Assembly (NCBI GenBank): GCA_020847775.1
Contig: JADLBI010000292.1
Span: 1 to 5,879 of the forward strand
Direction of reading: 5' to 3'
From: Opitutaceae bacterium
Lineage (GTDB): Bacteria > Verrucomicrobiota > Verrucomicrobiia > Opitutales > Opitutaceae
Length of the DNA stretch: 5,879 bases
Shown piece after piece: positions 3,699 to 5,879 of this stretch. Every line of letters starts with the position of its first letter. Position 1 is the first letter of the stretch. The position numbers were made by a program, and so were the translations under genes. The notes under the pieces were generated by a model, which did no database searches, was not told where the DNA came from, and saw only the letters and a program-made list of their open reading frames with translations.

Positions 3699-5879
3699 GT
3701 GAGCACGTCCGCACACCAGCAACTGCCCGCCAGCGAGGATCTGCGCGCGCAGGGGCCGCTGCGCTTCGTCACCGCGGCCAGCCTGTTCGACGGCCACGAC
3801 GCCGCGATCAACATCATGCGCCGGCTGATTCAGGCGCAGGGCGTGGAAGTGGTCCACCTCGGCCACAACCGCTCGGTCGAGGACGTGGTGCGCGCCGCGC
3901 TGCAGGAGGATGCCGACGGCATCGCGCTGTCCTCCTACCAGGGCGGGCACATCGAATACTTCAAGTACATGGTCGACATGCTGCGCGAGCGCGGCGCGGC
4001 GCACATCCGCGTGTTCGGTGGCGGCGGCGGCACGATCACGCCCGAGGAGATCGCCGAGTTGCAGGCCTACGGCGTCGAGCGCATCTACCACCCGAACGAT
4101 GGCATGCAGATGGGCCTGGTCGCGATGATCGAGGACCTGGTGCGGCGGGCGCAGGCGGGGCGGAAGGGCCGCGAAAGCCGGGACCCGGGACTCGGGACCC
4201 GGGACTCGAAAGAGCCCGCCGGTCGCATCGACGAGACACGCATCGCTGCGATGCTGTCGGCCATCGAAAGCGGCGGCATTCCAGAGCCCGAACTGGTCAA
4301 CCTGCGCAAGCACTGGTCGCTTTTCGAGTCCCGGGTCCCGAGTCCCGAGTCCCGGCTCTCGATCGTCGGCGATGGGAACCGACCACGGCACGTCCCCGTC
4401 GTCGGCCTCACCGGCACTGGCGGCGCCGGCAAGTCCTCGGTCACCGACGAGCTGCTGAACCGCTTCCTCGCGAGCTTCCCCGAGATGACCATCGCGGTGA
4501 TCTCGGTGGATCCCACGCGCCGGCGCACCGGCGGTGCGCTGCTCGGCGATCGCATCCGCATGAACTCGCTGCGCAGCCCGCGCGTGTACATGCGCTCGAT
4601 GGCCACGCGTCGCCAGAACGTCGCCACCAACGTGGTGCTGAAGGACTGCATCGGCTACCTGCGCAGTCAGGGCTTCGACCTCGTGCTGGTCGAAACCGCC
4701 GGCATCGGCCAGAGCGATTCGGAAATCGTGGACCTCGTGGATTTCCCGGTCTACGTGATGACCAGCGATTTCGGCGCGCCAAGCCAGCTCGAGAAGATCG
4801 ACATGCTCGATTACGCCGAGCTGGTCGTGCTCAACAAGTTCGACAAGCGCGGCGCCGAGGACGCGCTGCGCGACGTGCGCAAGCAGTGGAAGCGCAACCG
4901 CACCGCCTTCAAGCTGGCCGACGAAGACGTGCCGGTGTACCCGACCATCGCCAGCCAGTTCAACGATCCAGGCGTGAGCTGGATGTTCGTGAAGTTGTGC
5001 CGGTTGCTGAAAGCAAAGGCGGGGCTGGGGGCTGGGGGCTGGGGTCCAGGGGCGAAGTGCGATTTCACGCCGCACATCGACACCTCGCTGAAGGAGCCGC
5101 GGGCGACGGTGCTGATTCCGGGGGCGCGGGTGCGTTATCTGGCGGAGATCGCCGAGCAGGGCAGGGCGATCAACCGCGGCATCGAGGCGCAGGCCGAAGC
5201 CGCCGCGCGCGCGGAGCATTTCTATCGCGTGCTCGGGGAACTGGGCGACCCGGCGCGGCCCGGTCCGCTGCACCTGTATGCGGACGGTGCGTTGCGCGCG
5301 GACGATGGCGATGCCGATGTCCGTGCCCTCATCGTGCTGCGCCAGCGCTACAACGACGCCGTGCGTGCGCTGTCCAGCGAGTCGATCCAGCTCCTGCAGG
5401 AATGGCCGGCGCGGCTGAAGTCCATCGTCGAGCCCGCCAACGAATACAAGGTGCGCGACAAGGTCATCCGCGTCGACAACTACCGCGAATCCCTCTCGCA
5501 CCAGCAGATCCCCAAGATCGCCGCGCCGACGCTGCACTCCTGGGCCGATCTGCTGCGCTTCCTGTCCAAGGAGAACCTGCCGGGCGCGTATCCCTACACC
5601 GGCGGCGTGTTCCCCTACCGGCGCACCGGCGAAGACCCCACGCGCATGTTCGCCGGCGAAGGCACGCCGGAGCGCACCAACCGCCGCTTCCATTACCTGT
5701 CGGTCGGCCAGCCCGCCGCGCGCCTGTCCACCGCCTTCGACTCGGTCACGCTCTACGGCGAAGACCCGGCGTCGCGTCCGGACATCTACGGCAAGATCGG
5801 CAACTCCGGCGTCTCCATCGCAACCCTGGTGGACATGAAGAAGCTGTACTCGGGGTTTGACTTGTGCAACCCCAAGACC
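3699..5879 (+). CDS. icmF: Fused isobutyryl-CoA mutase / G-protein chaperone IcmF (N-terminal 727 codons)
   Basis: IcmF interconverts isobutyryl-CoA and n-butyryl-CoA with adenosylcobalamin. Its built-in MeaB-like GTPase gates and repairs the cofactor; it acts in the cytosol in branched-chain acyl-CoA metabolism. The frame is open from GTG 3699 to the edge and full length is near 1,090 aa, so about a third is outside. The B12-binding domain (about 20-150) has LFDGHDAAINIM with D31 and the cobalt-ligand H33, then SSYQGGH and VFGGGGG. The GTPase domain (about 230-425) has the P-loop GTGGAGKS (K245), ETAGIGQ (332-338) and NKFD (379-382). The mutase part starts near 467 and includes GVFPYRR. Its F638 fits IcmF, because methylmalonyl-CoA mutases have Tyr at the equivalent place. 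The second diagnostic residue (Gln in IcmF) lies beyond the edge. The linkers carry heptanucleotide repeat tracts (residues 161-170, 209-219, 441-450) absent from the Cupriavidus enzyme as I recall it. Similar butyryl-type mutases such as pivalyl-CoA mutase cannot be excluded. Confidence 0.92.
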   Translation, partial: MSTSAHQQLPASEDLRAQGPLRFVTAASLFDGHDAAINIMRRLIQAQGVEVVHLGHNRSVEDVVRAALQEDADGIALSSYQGGHIEYFKYMVDMLRERGAAHIRVFGGGGGTITPEEIAELQAYGVERIYHPNDGMQMGLVAMIEDLVRRAQAGRKGRESRDPGLGTRDSKEPAGRIDETRIAAMLSAIESGGIPEPELVNLRKHWSLFESRVPSPESRLSIVGDGNRPRHVPVVGLTGTGGAGKSSVTDELLNRFLASFPEMTIAVISVDPTRRRTGGALLGDRIRMNSLRSPRVYMRSMATRRQNVATNVVLKDCIGYLRSQGFDLVLVETAGIGQSDSEIVDLVDFPVYVMTSDFGAPSQLEKIDMLDYAELVVLNKFDKRGAEDALRDVRKQWKRNRTAFKLADEDVPVYPTIASQFNDPGVSWMFVKLCRLLKAKAGLGAGGWGPGAKCDFTPHIDTSLKEPRATVLIPGARVRYLAEIAEQGRAINRGIEAQAEAAARAEHFYRVLGELGDPARPGPLHLYADGALRADDGDADVRALIVLRQRYNDAVRALSSESIQLLQEWPARLKSIVEPANEYKVRDKVIRVDNYRESLSHQQIPKIAAPTLHSWADLLRFLSKENLPGAYPYTGGVFPYRRTGEDPTRMFAGEGTPERTNRRFHYLSVGQPAARLSTAFDSVTLYGEDPASRPDIYGKIGNSGVSIATLVDMKKLYSGFDLCNPKT
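4176..4211 (+). repeat. Heptanucleotide repeat tract 1, left arm of a 36-bp inverted repeat
   Basis: Four tandem 7-mers of the form CGGGACY fill 4179-4206, flanked by AG..C and CGAAA. The tract encodes about RDPGLGTRDS in the linker after the B12-binding domain of IcmF. It is the reverse complement of 4322-4357 at 35 of 36 positions. Confidence 0.85.
4322..4357 (-). repeat. Heptanucleotide repeat tract 2, right arm of the inverted repeat
   Basis: Four tandem 7-mers CGRGTCC occupy 4325-4352 and encode about ESRVPSPESR just before the GTPase domain. The tract matches tract 1 in inverted orientation with a single mismatch, including the bases outside the heptamers, so both look like copies of one dispersed element in opposite orientation. 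The 110 bases between them (4212-4321) encode the normal helical linker. Confidence 0.85.
5021..5052 (+). repeat. Heptanucleotide repeat tract 3, G-quadruplex-prone
   Basis: GGGGCTG is repeated three times (5021-5041), followed by GGG, TCCA and another GGGG. This gives five runs of four or five G spaced by CT or TCCA on the coding strand. It encodes a glycine-rich stretch, about GLGAGGWGPG, in the linker between the GTPase and mutase domains of IcmF. Confidence 0.75.

Noticed and set aside
4176..4357. CRISPR array or a MITE bounded by terminal inverted repeats
   Set aside because: The arms are inverted, not direct. There is only one interval, and the 110 bases between them encode the normal IcmF linker helix, so they are not a spacer or mobile cargo.
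3033..5693. Very long open frame on the minus strand (886 codons)
   Set aside because: It lies antisense to icmF, whose motifs are clear. The translation is rich in Arg, Ala, Gly, His and Pro with no domain pattern, and it is open only because of high GC.
4886..5860. Plus-strand open frame of 324 codons
   Set aside because: It is a shifted frame within icmF. Its translation is Arg/Gly/Ala-rich with no motif, while the true frame shows GTPase and mutase signatures.
3699..5879. Methylmalonyl-CoA mutase with a separate MeaB chaperone
   Set aside because: The order B12-binding domain, GTPase, mutase in one chain and the Phe in GVFPYRR fit IcmF. MCM has its B12 domain at the C-terminus and Tyr at that site.

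Overview
The window looks like the junction between a horizontally acquired segment and core chromosome of a high-GC gammaproteobacterium. A Lysobacter/Xanthomonas-type host is my inference. It rests on the GC-rich coding style of the right half, the REP-like palindrome and the 7-bp GGGAC-type tandem repeats, not on any marker gene.

Left part (1-1665), lower GC. A short AT-rich stretch holds a palindrome that overlaps a good extended -10 promoter on the minus strand. That promoter could drive a gene that runs off the left edge. It is followed on the plus strand by the remains of a large nSTAND3-type NTPase, a family linked to anti-invader defence. The remnant starts in the middle of the ATPase domain, so the P-loop part is gone. 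It is also interrupted by one in-frame amber codon at 565-567, yet the frame stays open on both sides from 127 to 1623.

Middle (1666-2905). A complete P4-type tyrosine integrase lies on the minus strand, convergent with the NTPase remnant. All expected catalytic residues are present. Two GGGTATAA repeats with a -10-like TATAAT lie upstream of its start. No tRNA or tmRNA end is visible beside it.

Boundary zone (2906-3698). There is no intact gene here. It holds a 12-bp-arm inverted repeat, a minus-strand fragment resembling the C-terminus of a large DNA-modification protein, and an REP-like hairpin abutting the broken end of that fragment.

Right part (3699-5879), high GC. The first 727 codons of a fused acyl-CoA mutase/G-protein chaperone, very probably icmF (isobutyryl-CoA mutase), run off the right edge. 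Its B12-binding and GTPase domains are intact. Its interdomain linkers carry three 7-bp tandem repeat tracts. Two of them form a 36-bp inverted repeat (35/36), and the third is a run of five G-tracts. These in-frame repeat insertions are the most unusual structure in the window.

Functionally, the integrase and the NTPase remnant fit a decaying defence/mobile segment inserted next to a normal metabolic gene. No direct functional link to icmF is apparent.
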